From assembly GCA_002021875.1 (NCBI GenBank), contig CP018627.1:10788001-10852000 (forward strand): a stretch of DNA of 64,000 bases. Reading direction: 5' to 3'. Below, in pieces: positions 7,517 through 15,860 of this stretch. The stretch is from Streptomyces hygroscopicus. Lineage in GTDB: Bacteria; Actinomycetota; Actinomycetes; Streptomycetales; Streptomycetaceae. The position numbers were made by a program, and so were the translations under genes. Position 1 is the stretch's first letter. Each line of letters opens with the position of its first letter. The notes under the pieces are model-generated. The model saw nothing but the letters and a program-made list of their open reading frames with translations. It made no database searches and was not told where the DNA came from.

Positions 7517-8209
7517 TCACCCGGCGGTCTCCGAAGTGCCCTTTCCGTCGGGTGTGTGCTCATCGTCGCCGAGGACGTGGTCGCGTACCGCGGTCAGAAT
7601 GCGGTCCGACAGGTCGTCGCCCGCGCAGGCCCGTGACAGGACCAACGCCCCGATCATGGTGGACAGTTCGACCAGAATCGTCCTTTCGTCCGGCGAGGTG
7701 TCGCCGGACTTCCTCGTAAGTCGCTCCATTCCGTCGACCAGGTTGCGCATGCCATCGGCGTAGGCCCGCCGCAGCGGGTCGCCGGGCTCCGCGCGCGCGG
7801 CGTCCACCGCCAGTGCCGCGGCGGCGCATCCCAGCGCGGGGTTGTCGCGGTGCAGGGTCGACAGATAGGTCGCCAGGAAGGCCGCCCGGGCGTCACGGCC
7901 GCGGTCCTCGCCCGTGTCCTGGCTCGTGCCCCGGCCCGTGTCTTCGCCCGTGTCAGCGCCCGCGTCCTCGTCCTCGGCGAGGTCATTCATGGCCGCGAGG
8001 CGTTCGGCGAACGCGGCCGAGCACGCCTGGGCGATCAGATCGTCCTTCGAGGCGAAGTGGCGGTAGAACCCGCCGTGGGTCAGACCCGCCGCCGCCATCG
8101 CCTGGGGAACGCTCACCTTGTCGGCGCCGTGGGTGCGCACCAGCTTCGCGGTGGCCGCGATCACCTGCTCGCGGTGGCGCTCGGCCTCGGCTCGGGATGC
8201 TCGGGGCAT
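7517..8209 (-). CDS. TetR family transcriptional regulator
   Basis: The protein has 230 aa. The HTH lies at residues ~12-58 (KVSVPQAMAAAGLTHGGFYRHFASKDDL, quoted in part: GLTHGGFYRHFASKDDL), typical of the subgroup with a TetR_C-like ligand domain. After residue 80 there is a repetitive acidic insert (DTGEDTGRG... DTGEDRGRD), a low-complexity expansion between HTH and effector domain. It is divergent from the SDR gene across 184 bp, which is the usual arrangement for a repressor of that SDR-tautomerase unit. The ligand is unknown, perhaps an electrophile or quinone given the neighbours. Confidence 0.85.
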   Translation of the reverse strand: MPRASRAEAERHREQVIAATAKLVRTHGADKVSVPQAMAAAGLTHGGFYRHFASKDDLIAQACSAAFAERLAAMNDLAEDEDAGADTGEDTGRGTSQDTGEDRGRDARAAFLATYLSTLHRDNPALGCAAAALAVDAARAEPGDPLRRAYADGMRNLVDGMERLTRKSGDTSPDERTILVELSTMIGALVLSRACAGDDLSDRILTAVRDHVLGDDEHTPDGKGTSETAG

Positions 8210-8393
8210 GGTCGGTACTTCCTTCTGCGTAGGTTGCCGGACTCGGGTACGGGATGCCGGTACCGCACCGATGATATTTGCGACCCGTTATAGATGATGC
8301 TAATAATCTATTTTAGCGCGCCACAGGGACGGAGGCCGCACGGTCCGCCGTCCCCGCCGGTTCGAGCGCGCTCTGAGACAAGGAGGGTCCGAC
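8210..8393. promoter_or_regulatory. Divergent TetR/SDR promoter region with inverted repeat
   Basis: An AT-rich patch at 8270-8315 stands out from the GC-rich surroundings. It contains TAGAT (8291-8295) and ATCTA (8306-8310) in inverted orientation, with TAATAATCTATTTTA able to supply -10 elements. This is the probable TetR operator and the promoters for both genes. The exact half-sites are uncertain. Confidence 0.45.
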
Positions 8394-9095
8394 ATGGTTG
8401 CGATCGATGGTTCCGTGGTGCTGGTGACCGGAGGTCAACGTGGCATCGGCAAGGCGTTCGTGGAGGCATTGCTCGAGCGTGGAGCGGCGAAGGTCTACGC
8501 GACCGCGCGGAAGCCCAGCCCCGGCGAGGATCCGCGGGTCGAGGCCGTTTCCCTGGACGTCACCGACGCGGACGCGGTCGCGGCCCTCGCCGACCGGGCC
8601 GCGGATGTGAACATCGTCATCAACAACGCGGGAGTGCTGCTGCCCTCGCCGCTGCTGACGGCGGACATGACCGATGTGGTGGCGACGTTCGACACGAACG
8701 TCTTCGGGGCGCTGCGGGTGGCACGTGGCTTCGCCCCGGTCCTGCGGGCGAATGGCGGCGGCGCGCTGGTCGACATGCACTCCGTGCTGTCCTGGGGTGC
8801 CGGCGCGGCCGCCTACGGCGCCTCGAAGGCCGCGCTGTGGTCGATGACGAACTCTCTCCGGGTCGAGCTGGCGCCGCAGGGGACCCAGGTCGTCGGCGTG
8901 CACCTCGGTTTCGCCGACACCGACATGGTCGCCGGAATTCCGGGCCAGAAGCTCTCACCCGCCGAAGTGGCCGGGACGGTTCTGGACGGCGTCGAGGACG
9001 GCGCCAGCGAGGTGCTCGTCGACGCCGTGACCCGGCAGATGAAGGCGGCGCTCGCCGGGCCGGTGGAGGGCCTCACCGTTCCCCTCGGTCGCTGA
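8394..9095 (+). CDS. Short-chain dehydrogenase/reductase (SDR)
   Basis: The protein has 233 aa, a classical SDR. It has the NAD(P)-binding motif VTGGQRGIGKAF (residues ~10-21), NNAGVLL near 80, and the catalytic Ser-Tyr-Lys set in HSVLSWGAGAAAYGASKAAL. RKPS following the second beta strand suggests NADP preference. AAGGAGG (8380s) precedes the ATG at good spacing. It is the first gene downstream of the TetR-controlled divergent promoter and is followed 74 bp later by a tautomerase, so it probably reduces or oxidises a small carbonyl compound. Confidence 0.85.
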   Translation: MVAIDGSVVLVTGGQRGIGKAFVEALLERGAAKVYATARKPSPGEDPRVEAVSLDVTDADAVAALADRAADVNIVINNAGVLLPSPLLTADMTDVVATFDTNVFGALRVARGFAPVLRANGGGALVDMHSVLSWGAGAAAYGASKAALWSMTNSLRVELAPQGTQVVGVHLGFADTDMVAGIPGQKLSPAEVAGTVLDGVEDGASEVLVDAVTRQMKAALAGPVEGLTVPLGR

Positions 9096-9169
9096 CCGGC
9101 CACGGCGACATCCACCGGTCACCACCGTCGCCCGTTGCCACCATCGTTGCCTTCGAAGGAGAGGGAGCC

Positions 9170-9592
9170 ATGCCCCTGTGGCACATCTACCATCCGGTCG
9201 ACGCCTATTCCGCCGAGCAGAAGCGGAAATTCGCCGCGGACGTCACGGAGTACTACACCCAGGTCGGTCTGCCGAAGTTCTACGTCGTCACCCTGTTCCA
9301 CGACATCCCGGAGTCCTCGTTCCTGGTCGGCGGCGAGCCGTCGAACCGCACCGTCCGGGTCGTGATCGAGCACATCGCCCGCCACTTGGCGGACCCCGAG
9401 ACGAGGAAGAGGTCCGCCGAGGGGCTCGACCGCGTGCTGGCCCCTCACACCCGGGACCGCGGGCTGTACTGCGAGTTCCACATCGACGAGACGCCCCGGG
9501 ATCTCTGGATGACCGACGGGTTGGCGCCTCCGCCTCCGCGCAGCGAAGCGGAGCAGCTCTGGGCGCGTGAGAACCGGCCGCTGCCGTACTGA
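9170..9592 (+). CDS. Tautomerase-superfamily protein (cis-CaaD-like)
   Basis: The protein has 140 aa. It starts MPLWHIYHP, so removal of Met exposes the catalytic Pro-1 of the tautomerase superfamily. The single ~140-residue chain, with an arginine pair (SNRTVRVVIEH) and a late Tyr-x-x-Phe-x-x-x-Glu (YCEFHIDE), resembles the fused-trimer group that includes cis-3-chloroacrylic acid dehalogenase. A strong GAAGGAGAGGGAG precedes the start. It shares a transcript with the SDR. Most such homologues show only weak promiscuous tautomerase or hydratase activity, so the true substrate is open. Confidence 0.75.
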   Translation: MPLWHIYHPVDAYSAEQKRKFAADVTEYYTQVGLPKFYVVTLFHDIPESSFLVGGEPSNRTVRVVIEHIARHLADPETRKRSAEGLDRVLAPHTRDRGLYCEFHIDETPRDLWMTDGLAPPPPRSEAEQLWARENRPLPY

Positions 9593-9620
9593 CCGGCCGA
9601 CCGCGACCGCACCACGGCAG

Positions 9621-9654
9621 CGCGAGGCCGCCGACGGCGATCGGCGGCCTCGCG
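9621..9654. terminator. Hairpin terminator after the tautomerase
   Basis: 14-bp perfect arms (9621-9634, 9641-9654) with a 6-nt loop, between the tautomerase and the DJ-1/PfpI gene. There is no U-tract, as is common in Streptomyces. The PfpI ribosome binding site overlaps its 3' edge. Confidence 0.55.
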
Positions 9655-9663
9655 GGAGATCCC

Positions 9664-10302
9664 ATGGCCGAGCGGGGGCGGGTCTGGTTGGATCACCGTA
9701 TGGCCCATGCGGATACGAGGAAGATCGGGATCCTGCTGTTCCCGGATGTGGAAGAGCTCGACGCCATCGGTCCATGGGAGGTGCTGTCGTACTGGACGCA
9801 CACCTTCGCCGAGGACGGGTGGCAGGTGTTCTGCCTCTCCGCCGACGGCAACCCCGTGACCTGCGCGAAGGGGCTCACCGTCGAGGCGCATCAGGCGATG
9901 GCCGACCTGCCCGCACTGGATGTGCTGCTGCACCCCGGCGGCCGGGGGACCCGTCCCCAGCTCGAGGATGACCAGCACCTGGAGTGGGTCCGGTCCCAGC
10001 GGCGATCGGTTCCCCTGATGACCAGCGTGTGCACGGGGTCGCTCGTCTACGCGGCGGCCGGGCTGCTGGCCGGCCGGCCCGCGACCACGCATTGGGGGTC
10101 GCTGGACCTGCTCGCGGAGCTCGACCCGACGATCGACGTACGGCCCGATGAGCGGTTCGTCGACGACGGTGACGTGATCACCTCCGCGGGGGTCTCGGCC
10201 GGTATCGACATGGCTCTCCACCTGGTCGCCCGGCTGGCCTCGCCGGAGCGCGCACGTCAGGTGCGGCGTGGCAGCCAGTACGACCCGCAACCACCGGTGT
10301 GA
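9664..10302 (+). CDS. DJ-1/PfpI family protein
   Basis: The protein has 212 aa from the ATG at 9664, which has GGGAGA 6 nt upstream. An alternative ATG at 9700 gives MAHADTRKIGILLFPD, closer to the usual start. The nucleophile-elbow cysteine is in TSVCTGSLVYAAAGLL, and RPATTHW follows, as in the isonitrile-hydratase/PfpI-like group. LFPDVEELDAIGPWEVL is the conserved first strand with its acidic residue. No AraC-type DNA-binding domain follows. It may be a glyoxalase-III, isonitrile hydratase or stress protein; the sequence does not decide. Confidence 0.8.
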   Translation: MAERGRVWLDHRMAHADTRKIGILLFPDVEELDAIGPWEVLSYWTHTFAEDGWQVFCLSADGNPVTCAKGLTVEAHQAMADLPALDVLLHPGGRGTRPQLEDDQHLEWVRSQRRSVPLMTSVCTGSLVYAAAGLLAGRPATTHWGSLDLLAELDPTIDVRPDERFVDDGDVITSAGVSAGIDMALHLVARLASPERARQVRRGSQYDPQPPV

Positions 10303-10331
10303 GCACAACCGCACCGGCGGAGCGACAGGGG

Positions 10332-11135
10332 TCAGCCGGGGCTCGAGCGGCCGTGCCGCCAGTACCCGAAGAACGCGATGTCCGGCTTCGGTACGCCGCG
10401 GTCCTGCACCAGATGGCGGCGTACCCCGGTGGCCAGCCCGGCCTCCCCGGCGACCCAGGTGTAGAACCGGCCCGGCCGCAGCGACGACTTCTTGACCGTG
10501 TCGAGGGCCAGTCTGCCGGGCAGCGCGTCCGAGCCGTCCCGGGCCAGCCACCGCACCTGTACGCCTTCGGGAGCGGTGATGTCCGCGCGGATGTCGGCGG
10601 TCCCCGGCACTTCCAGGAAGACCTCCGCGGTCAGTGACGCCGGAGCGTGCTCGAGGATGGCGAGGATCGCCGGCACGGCACTCTCGTCCCCCGCGAGCAG
10701 CTGCCATTCGGCATGAGCGGGCGGCAGGTAGGTCACGCCCATGTCGAAGATGCCCGCCGGATCTCCGGGCCGGGCGCGCCGGGCCCATGCGGAGGCCGGG
10801 GTGTCGCCGTGCAGGGCGAACTCGATGTCCACTTCGCCGAGTTCGGGCCGGGCGCGGCGGATGGTGAAATTGCGTACCCAGGGCCTGCGTGACTTCGGCA
10901 GCAGGAGAATCTCCGCCATCCACGCCTCGCTGGAGAGCTTCGGCATTCTCAGCCTGTCCTGCCCCTCGCGGGGAAAGAACAGCCGCACGGTCTGGTCGGA
11001 GCCCGTGGGCTTCAGATGTTCCAGTTCGGGGCCGCCGAGCGTGATGGTCGAGAATCCGGGTGTCAGCTTGGTGTTCCCGCGTACCTCCAGCGTGATCATT
11101 CGCCGTGATTCGGGTGTGCGCACCTTGGGCAACAC
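10332..11135 (-). CDS. Siderophore-interacting protein (FAD ferric-siderophore reductase family)
   Basis: I chose the GTG at 11135 (267 aa) because AGGAAAG lies just upstream and the upstream extension is low-quality sequence. The FAD-binding segment RPWVRNFTIRRARPELGE and the NAD(P)H-binding LLAGDESAVPAILAILE are typical of the SIP/ViuB family, as is the C-terminal FFGYWRHGRSS. These enzymes release iron from ferric siderophores. No siderophore transporter is nearby. The gene follows the VanB-type reductase by 40 bp in the same unit, so here it may serve as an extra flavin reductase. Confidence 0.8.
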   Translation of the reverse strand: MLPKVRTPESRRMITLEVRGNTKLTPGFSTITLGGPELEHLKPTGSDQTVRLFFPREGQDRLRMPKLSSEAWMAEILLLPKSRRPWVRNFTIRRARPELGEVDIEFALHGDTPASAWARRARPGDPAGIFDMGVTYLPPAHAEWQLLAGDESAVPAILAILEHAPASLTAEVFLEVPGTADIRADITAPEGVQVRWLARDGSDALPGRLALDTVKKSSLRPGRFYTWVAGEAGLATGVRRHLVQDRGVPKPDIAFFGYWRHGRSSPG

Positions 11136-11175
11136 GTCTTTCCTCGCCTTCCGTTCGAGTCCGCCGGCCGTGGGG

Positions 11176-12084
11176 TCACAGGTCCACGACGAGCCGCGGG
11201 GACAGGGCACGGGACACACAGGCGTACATCCGGCCCGCGCGGGCGCCGATGTCGTCCCGGTGCTCGGGCTCGCCGTCGACGACGGCGAGTTCACAAGTGC
11301 CGCAGACCCCTTCGCGGCATCCGGACGCCACGGGATATCCGGCGTGGGTCAGGGCGTCCAGCAGCGACTCGTCGGGCGGCACCTGAACCGTCTGCCCCGA
11401 CCGCGCGCACACCGCCTCGAACGCCGTGTTGGGGGCGAACGACCTGGGCACCGGGCGGAACCGCTCCGCGTACAGCCGTCCGGCCGGGAACGCGGCCTCG
11501 GCCGCGGCGAGCATCGGTCCGGGGCCGCAGGCGTAGACCACGGCGCCGGGGTTCAGCGCGGCTCCCAGAGCGGCGAAGTCCGGCCTGCCCTGCTCTCGGG
11601 TGGCGACGATCCGTACCCGATCGCCGTAGGAGGAGCGCAGTTCGTCGGCGAAGGGCATGGACGCGACCGACTGTCCCACGTACACGAGCGACGCCGGGAC
11701 GCCCGAGGTGACCGCCGCCCGCAGCATCGGCAGGATCGGGGTGATGCCGATCCCTCCGGCGAGGAAGAGATACTCCGGCGCGGGGAGGAGCGGGAAATGG
11801 TTCCGCGGCAGCGACACGTCGAGACTGCGGCCCTGGCGCAGAAACCGGTGGATGTACTCCGAACCGCCCCGGCTGAGGCGGTCGTGCCGCACCGCGACGC
11901 GATAGGACTCCCGGTCCGCGGTGTCGCCGCACAGCGAGTACTGCCGGGTCAGCCAGTTCGGCAGGGCCAGGTCGATATGGGCCCCCGGCTCCCAGGGCGC
12001 CAGCGGACCGGTGGCGCCTCGCAGGACGAGGGATACGACGTCTTCGGCGACCTGCTCGATGGCGCCGACGATGGTCTGTTGCAT
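11176..12084 (-). CDS. PDR/VanB-type oxidoreductase (flavin + 2Fe-2S)
   Basis: The protein has 302 aa in three parts. The flavin-binding barrel contains RQYSLCGD, the NAD-binding domain AGGIGITPILPML and CGPGPMLAAAE, and the C-terminal plant-type ferredoxin domain CREGVCGTCE followed by a distal Cys (MYACVSRAL). This is the phthalate dioxygenase reductase/VanB layout, which passes electrons from NAD(P)H to an oxygenase. No partner oxygenase is adjacent; the neighbours are a PPOX flavoprotein upstream and the SIP downstream. It could serve an oxygenase elsewhere, possibly the Rieske enzyme at 45-46 kb. Confidence 0.85.
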   Translation of the reverse strand: MQQTIVGAIEQVAEDVVSLVLRGATGPLAPWEPGAHIDLALPNWLTRQYSLCGDTADRESYRVAVRHDRLSRGGSEYIHRFLRQGRSLDVSLPRNHFPLLPAPEYLFLAGGIGITPILPMLRAAVTSGVPASLVYVGQSVASMPFADELRSSYGDRVRIVATREQGRPDFAALGAALNPGAVVYACGPGPMLAAAEAAFPAGRLYAERFRPVPRSFAPNTAFEAVCARSGQTVQVPPDESLLDALTHAGYPVASGCREGVCGTCELAVVDGEPEHRDDIGARAGRMYACVSRALSPRLVVDL

Positions 12085-12106
12085 CGTGATTCACCTTGTG
12101 CCGTGG

Positions 12107-12736
12107 TCAGTAGAGTTTCCGGTAGCCCTCTTCGAGAGCGTGTGTGAGCGCCATCGGATCGATGTCCACCGCGAATTGGGCGGCGGCGATCTCACCGACC
12201 GACGGCATCTCTTCGGCCAGGGCCTGGCTCGCGGGGTCCCACAGCCGGGAGCGGATGAGTGCGCGGCCACAGTGGAAGTACGCCTCCGCCACCTCGACGA
12301 CGATCGCCAGCACCGGTTCGCTGGCCTCGGTCTGCATCCGGGCGAGCACATCGGGCTCATCGGTGGGGTAGGCGCGGCCGTTGACCCGCAAGGTCTCCCG
12401 CAGCCCGGGGATGAGGAAGAGCAGCCCGACCCCGTCGTTCTCGGCGAGGTTGCGGAAGGAGTCGGCGATCTTGTTGCCGGGGCGGTCGGGAATCGCGAGC
12501 GTATGGCCGTCGAGGACCTTCACGAAGCCCGGGTAGTCGCCACGGGGTGAGCAGTCGGCGCGCCCCGCCGCGTCCGCCGTGGCCAGGGTCAGGAAGGGGG
12601 AATGCGCGATGAAGAAGCGGAAGTGCTCGTCGATATGGTCCAGCTTCTTGCCCTTGACCATGGCTTCGGGCTCCCCGAGCCGGGCGTGGACCTCGGCCGG
12701 CGACACCCGCCGGGGGCGGGTGCTGGTCTGCGTCAC
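12107..12736 (-). CDS. PPOX-type FMN-binding protein (MSMEG_1061-like)
   Basis: I chose the GTG at 12736 (209 aa), preceded by GGAAGGAG; the longer frame to 12841 has poor N-terminal sequence. The split-barrel features include FFIAHSPFLTLATADAAGRA, SPRGDYPGFV and the nucleotide-contacting IADSFRNLAEN. This resembles the pyridoxamine-phosphate-oxidase-like group often annotated MSMEG_1061 family. It leads the three-gene minus-strand unit with the VanB-type reductase and SIP protein, and faces a TetR regulator across a perfect palindrome. The redox role is inferred. Confidence 0.75.
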   Translation of the reverse strand: MTQTSTRPRRVSPAEVHARLGEPEAMVKGKKLDHIDEHFRFFIAHSPFLTLATADAAGRADCSPRGDYPGFVKVLDGHTLAIPDRPGNKIADSFRNLAENDGVGLLFLIPGLRETLRVNGRAYPTDEPDVLARMQTEASEPVLAIVVEVAEAYFHCGRALIRSRLWDPASQALAEEMPSVGEIAAAQFAVDIDPMALTHALEEGYRKLY

Positions 12737-12851
12737 GATGACTCCTTCCGGGAGGGGTGGAGCGGCGGGCGCGCGAGGGCCGTGCCGGTCGCCTCGCGCT
12801 CCCTGCCGACGACGGTGGTTCACCGCTCCGCCGCAGTTCATGGCACCATTG

Positions 12852-12865
12852 TGAGTAATTACTCA
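12852..12865. promoter_or_regulatory. Perfect 14-bp palindrome, TetR operator
   Basis: TGAGTAATTACTCA is a perfect palindrome in the 172-bp divergent region between the PPOX gene and the TetR gene, 44 bp before the TetR start. It has the size and position of a TetR-family operator acting on both genes. Confidence 0.7.
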
Positions 12866-12908
12866 GGTCTTGCGCCACTCGCTTTCCAGGCGCCGTCCAG
12901 GAGGTGTC

Positions 12909-13568
12909 ATGACGACAGGCCGTCGCGGACTTCAGCCACGTAAACAGCCACGCCAGGCCCGCGCCGAGCTCACCCGGCAGCGCATCCTCACGGCGGCTGC
13001 TCACGTTTTCGCCGAATACGGCTACGCCGCCGGGACCACCAACCGCATCGCCGAGCACGCACGGATCTCGATCGGCTCGCTGTACCAGTACTACCCGAAC
13101 AAGGATGCGATCCTGGCCGAGCTGGTGACCCGTCATCTCGATGCCGGGGCGGCCGCCATCCGCGACCGCCAGGACGAGGAGGAGCCCGATTCTCTCGAGG
13201 AGATCCTCCGTGGTTTCGCGCGCACCGTGATCGAGAACCACCTCGACGACCCGCAGCTGCTCCGTGTCATGGGTGAACAGGCCCCCCGCTCCCCGGAGTT
13301 GTTCGAGAAGGTAGCCCGCCATGAGCGGGAGCGGGTCGCCTACACCCAGGAGTTGCTCGAGCGCCATCCCGAGGTCCGGGTCGAGGACACCTACGTCGCC
13401 GCCCGGCTCATCGTGTCCACGATCGAGCTCGTCGTCCATGTGCTCATCGCGGCGCCCGAGTCGATCGACACCACCCGGCTGGAGAACGAACTCGTCGCGA
13501 TGCTCACCCGCTACCTCACGGCCGCGCCGTCCGGGGCCACGGAACATCCGGCGCGCGAGGGCCTCTGA
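12909..13568 (+). CDS. TetR family transcriptional regulator
   Basis: I chose the ATG at 12909 (219 aa), which has CAGGAGGTG directly upstream; a TTG at 12870 lies in the same frame but without such a site. The HTH spans residues ~20-65 (ILTAAAHVFAEYGYAAGTTN, then ISIGSLYQYYPNKDAI). The C-terminal half is helical and ligand-binding. It is divergent from the PPOX-VanB-SIP unit across the palindrome at 12852-12865, and I infer that it represses that unit and itself. Confidence 0.9.
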   Translation: MTTGRRGLQPRKQPRQARAELTRQRILTAAAHVFAEYGYAAGTTNRIAEHARISIGSLYQYYPNKDAILAELVTRHLDAGAAAIRDRQDEEEPDSLEEILRGFARTVIENHLDDPQLLRVMGEQAPRSPELFEKVARHERERVAYTQELLERHPEVRVEDTYVAARLIVSTIELVVHVLIAAPESIDTTRLENELVAMLTRYLTAAPSGATEHPAREGL

Positions 13569-13585
13569 TGCGAGGCCACCGGGAC

Positions 13586-13623
13586 GACGGACGGGGACCT
13601 GGTGGGCCAGGTCCCCGTCCGTC
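13586..13623. terminator. Bidirectional hairpin terminator
   Basis: Perfect 17-bp arms (13586-13602 and 13607-13623) with a 4-nt loop, between the convergent TetR and asparagine synthetase genes. Confidence 0.75.
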
Positions 13624-13648
13624 TCTCGGTGCGGTCGAACCGCGGGTG

Positions 13649-15481
13649 TCAGTCGAGCGTGATGGTGGGCTTGCGCAGGTCCATCCACGTCGCCAGGTCG
13701 AGGGCGCGTTCGATGATGGCGCGCTGCTGGGTGGTGATGTCCTCCGCCGGTGCGGCGATCGCCTCTTTCAGCGTCTCGGCACGGCACAGTTCGAGGGCCT
13801 GGTGTCCCGAGGTGATGAGGTCGCCCGCCTGCTGCTTGATGGCGGAGAGATAGGCGGGGTCGAAGCTGCCGGGGTAACCGCTCTTCTTGCGGTTGGCCAC
13901 GGACTCGGGCAGCACATCGCGGGTGGCCTCGCGCAGGATGCTCTTCTCCCGCCCGTCGAATGTCTTCAGCGACCAGGGGGTGTTGAAGACGTAGGAGACG
14001 AGGCGGTGGTCGCAGAACGGCACCCTGACCTCCAGGCCGACGGCCATGCTCATCCGGTCCTTGCGGTCGAGCAGGGTGTTGACCATGCGGGTGAGATGCA
14101 GGTAGCAGACCTGGCGCATGCGCTTCTCCAGGCCGGTCTCACCGTCCTTGAGGGGGACTTCGTCCAGGGCGCTGAGGTAGTGGTCACGGAGGTAGGTGTC
14201 CAGGTCGAGCTTCTCGGTGAGGTCCTGGGACAGCAGGCTCTTGGTGTCGCCGAGCGTCAGTCCTCCGGCGAGCCACGGGAAGGTGTCGGCCTCGCGCCGC
14301 TCGTCGTGGAACCACGGGTAGCCGCCGAAGACCTCGTCCGCCGACTCGCCCGACAGGGCCACGGTCGACTGTTCGCGAACGGCCTTGAACAGCAGGTAGA
14401 GCGAGTTGTCCCGGTCGCCGAGCCCGGTGGGCAGATCCCTGGCCGCGATGGCCGCCTGCCGCACGGCAGGGTCGGACAGGGCGGAGCCGTCGAGCATGAT
14501 GTCCCGGTGGTCGCATTTCACATGCTCGGCCACGGCGTGCACATACGGGGTGTCGACGCTCGGCGCCACGTCGATCGCGCGGAAGTTCTCCGCCTGCCCG
14601 GGGAAGTCCACGGCGAAGCTGCGGACGGTCTCGCCGTGTTCGCCGAGCTTGCGGGCGGCCAGCGAGGTCATCGCCGAGGAGTCGAGCCCCCCGGAGAGCA
14701 AGGTGCAGCGGGGCACGTCGGCGACGAGCTGCCGGGCGATGATGCCCTCCAGCAGCTCCCGCACATGGGCGACGGTCGCGTCCTGGTCATCGGTGTGCTC
14801 GGAGACCTCCAGGCGCCAGTACGCCTGTTCGCGAAGTCCATTGCGGTCGACGACGGCGATGTGGCCGGGGCGCAGCTCCTTCATGCCCTTCCAGATCGCA
14901 TGCCCCGGTGTCTTGGCGAAGGAGAAGATCTCCCGCAGCCCGTCGACGCCGACCTCGGGGGCGGCGAGCGGGTTGGCGAGGATGGCCTTGGGCTCGGATC
15001 CGAAGAGGACGCCGTCGTCGGTCTCGTAGTAGTAGAACGGCTTGATGCCCATCCGGTCCCGGACCATCACCAGTTTCTCGGTGCGGGAGTCCCAGATGGC
15101 GAAGGCGTACATGCCGTTCAGCTTCTCGGTGAGGGATTCGCCCCACTCCACGTAGCCGCGCAGGACGACCTCGGTGTCGGAGTCGGTGGTGAAGCCATGG
15201 CCCCTGCGGCGCAGTTCGTCGCGCAGCTCGGTGAAGTTGTACGCCTCACCGGAGTAGACCATGCTCACGGGACCGTCGGCGGTGTCGACGGTCATGGGCT
15301 GTGCCCCGCCGGGCAGGTCGATGACGGCCAGCCTGCGGTGGCCGAGCGCGGCCTTGCCGGTCACCCACGCTCCGGCCGCGTCCGGGCCTCGGCAGGCCAT
15401 CGTCTCCGTCATGGCGTCGAGGACCTGGCGATGGGAGGTCAGATCGCGGCGGTAGGAAACCCAGCCGGTGATGCCGCACAC
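13649..15481 (-). CDS. asnB: Asparagine synthase (glutamine-hydrolysing), AsnB type
   Basis: The start is fixed by chemistry. The GTG at 15481 puts Cys at position 2 (CGITGWVSYRRD), which becomes the N-terminal nucleophile of the class II glutaminase; the ATG four codons upstream would bury it. The protein has 610 aa. The glutaminase domain covers residues ~1-210 with RGPDAAGAW and AVIDLPGG. The synthetase domain has the PP-loop CTLLSGGLDSSAMTSL and the late VALSGESADEVFGGYPWF. It makes asparagine from aspartate, ATP and glutamine, or modifies a peptide in some clusters; no peptide biosynthesis genes are visible here. Confidence 0.92.
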   Translation of the reverse strand: MCGITGWVSYRRDLTSHRQVLDAMTETMACRGPDAAGAWVTGKAALGHRRLAVIDLPGGAQPMTVDTADGPVSMVYSGEAYNFTELRDELRRRGHGFTTDSDTEVVLRGYVEWGESLTEKLNGMYAFAIWDSRTEKLVMVRDRMGIKPFYYYETDDGVLFGSEPKAILANPLAAPEVGVDGLREIFSFAKTPGHAIWKGMKELRPGHIAVVDRNGLREQAYWRLEVSEHTDDQDATVAHVRELLEGIIARQLVADVPRCTLLSGGLDSSAMTSLAARKLGEHGETVRSFAVDFPGQAENFRAIDVAPSVDTPYVHAVAEHVKCDHRDIMLDGSALSDPAVRQAAIAARDLPTGLGDRDNSLYLLFKAVREQSTVALSGESADEVFGGYPWFHDERREADTFPWLAGGLTLGDTKSLLSQDLTEKLDLDTYLRDHYLSALDEVPLKDGETGLEKRMRQVCYLHLTRMVNTLLDRKDRMSMAVGLEVRVPFCDHRLVSYVFNTPWSLKTFDGREKSILREATRDVLPESVANRKKSGYPGSFDPAYLSAIKQQAGDLITSGHQALELCRAETLKEAIAAPAEDITTQQRAIIERALDLATWMDLRKPTITLD

Positions 15482-15860
15482 AGTGATCATCCCTTTCACT
15501 CAGCAGAGATGGTTGCCTGTGAAAACCATCTACCTCTCCGGAGGCGGATCGCTACCGGGCGCTGTTCCCTGGGAGGGTGGTATTTCTCACTGGTAAATTC
15601 CTGTTAATGGTGCGTTTCGCGGTGGTTGCTGGCCGAAAAGCGTCGCCCACTAAATTCCCATTTTACAGCCGATATCCGCGTCGCAATTCATAAGCGAAAC
15701 ACCGGCCGTATACGAAAGGGTCCGGGCCCGGTGAGCTGAGGCACCGTCACCCGCGGCCGTTCCTCTGCGGGCTCCTCCCTGGTCGCCGTCGGGGGTGCCG
15801 GGTGCCTGCGTGACCTGGGGGGTTACCATATGAGCGCCACCTAGCTCGAAAGATGGATTT
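15482..15860. promoter_or_regulatory. Divergent asnB / GAPDH promoter region with leader hairpin
   Basis: This is 379 bp without a gene. AGATGGTT (15507-15514) and AACCATCT (15524-15531) form a perfect 8-bp inverted repeat 26-50 nt upstream of the asnB start, either an operator or an RNA hairpin in its leader. A TAAAAT -10-like box for asnB lies on the minus strand at 15660-15665, within an AT-rich patch at 15590-15710, which implies a leader of ~170 nt. No clear promoter for the GAPDH gene stands out, although TTACCATATG at 15823-15832 is possible. Confidence 0.45.

Noticed and set aside
13568..15607. A 679-codon plus-strand frame opposite asparagine synthetase
   Set aside because: It is antisense to a full-length AsnB with all motifs, and its composition (Gly/Val/His/Asp-rich) is typical of the mirror frame of high-GC genes.
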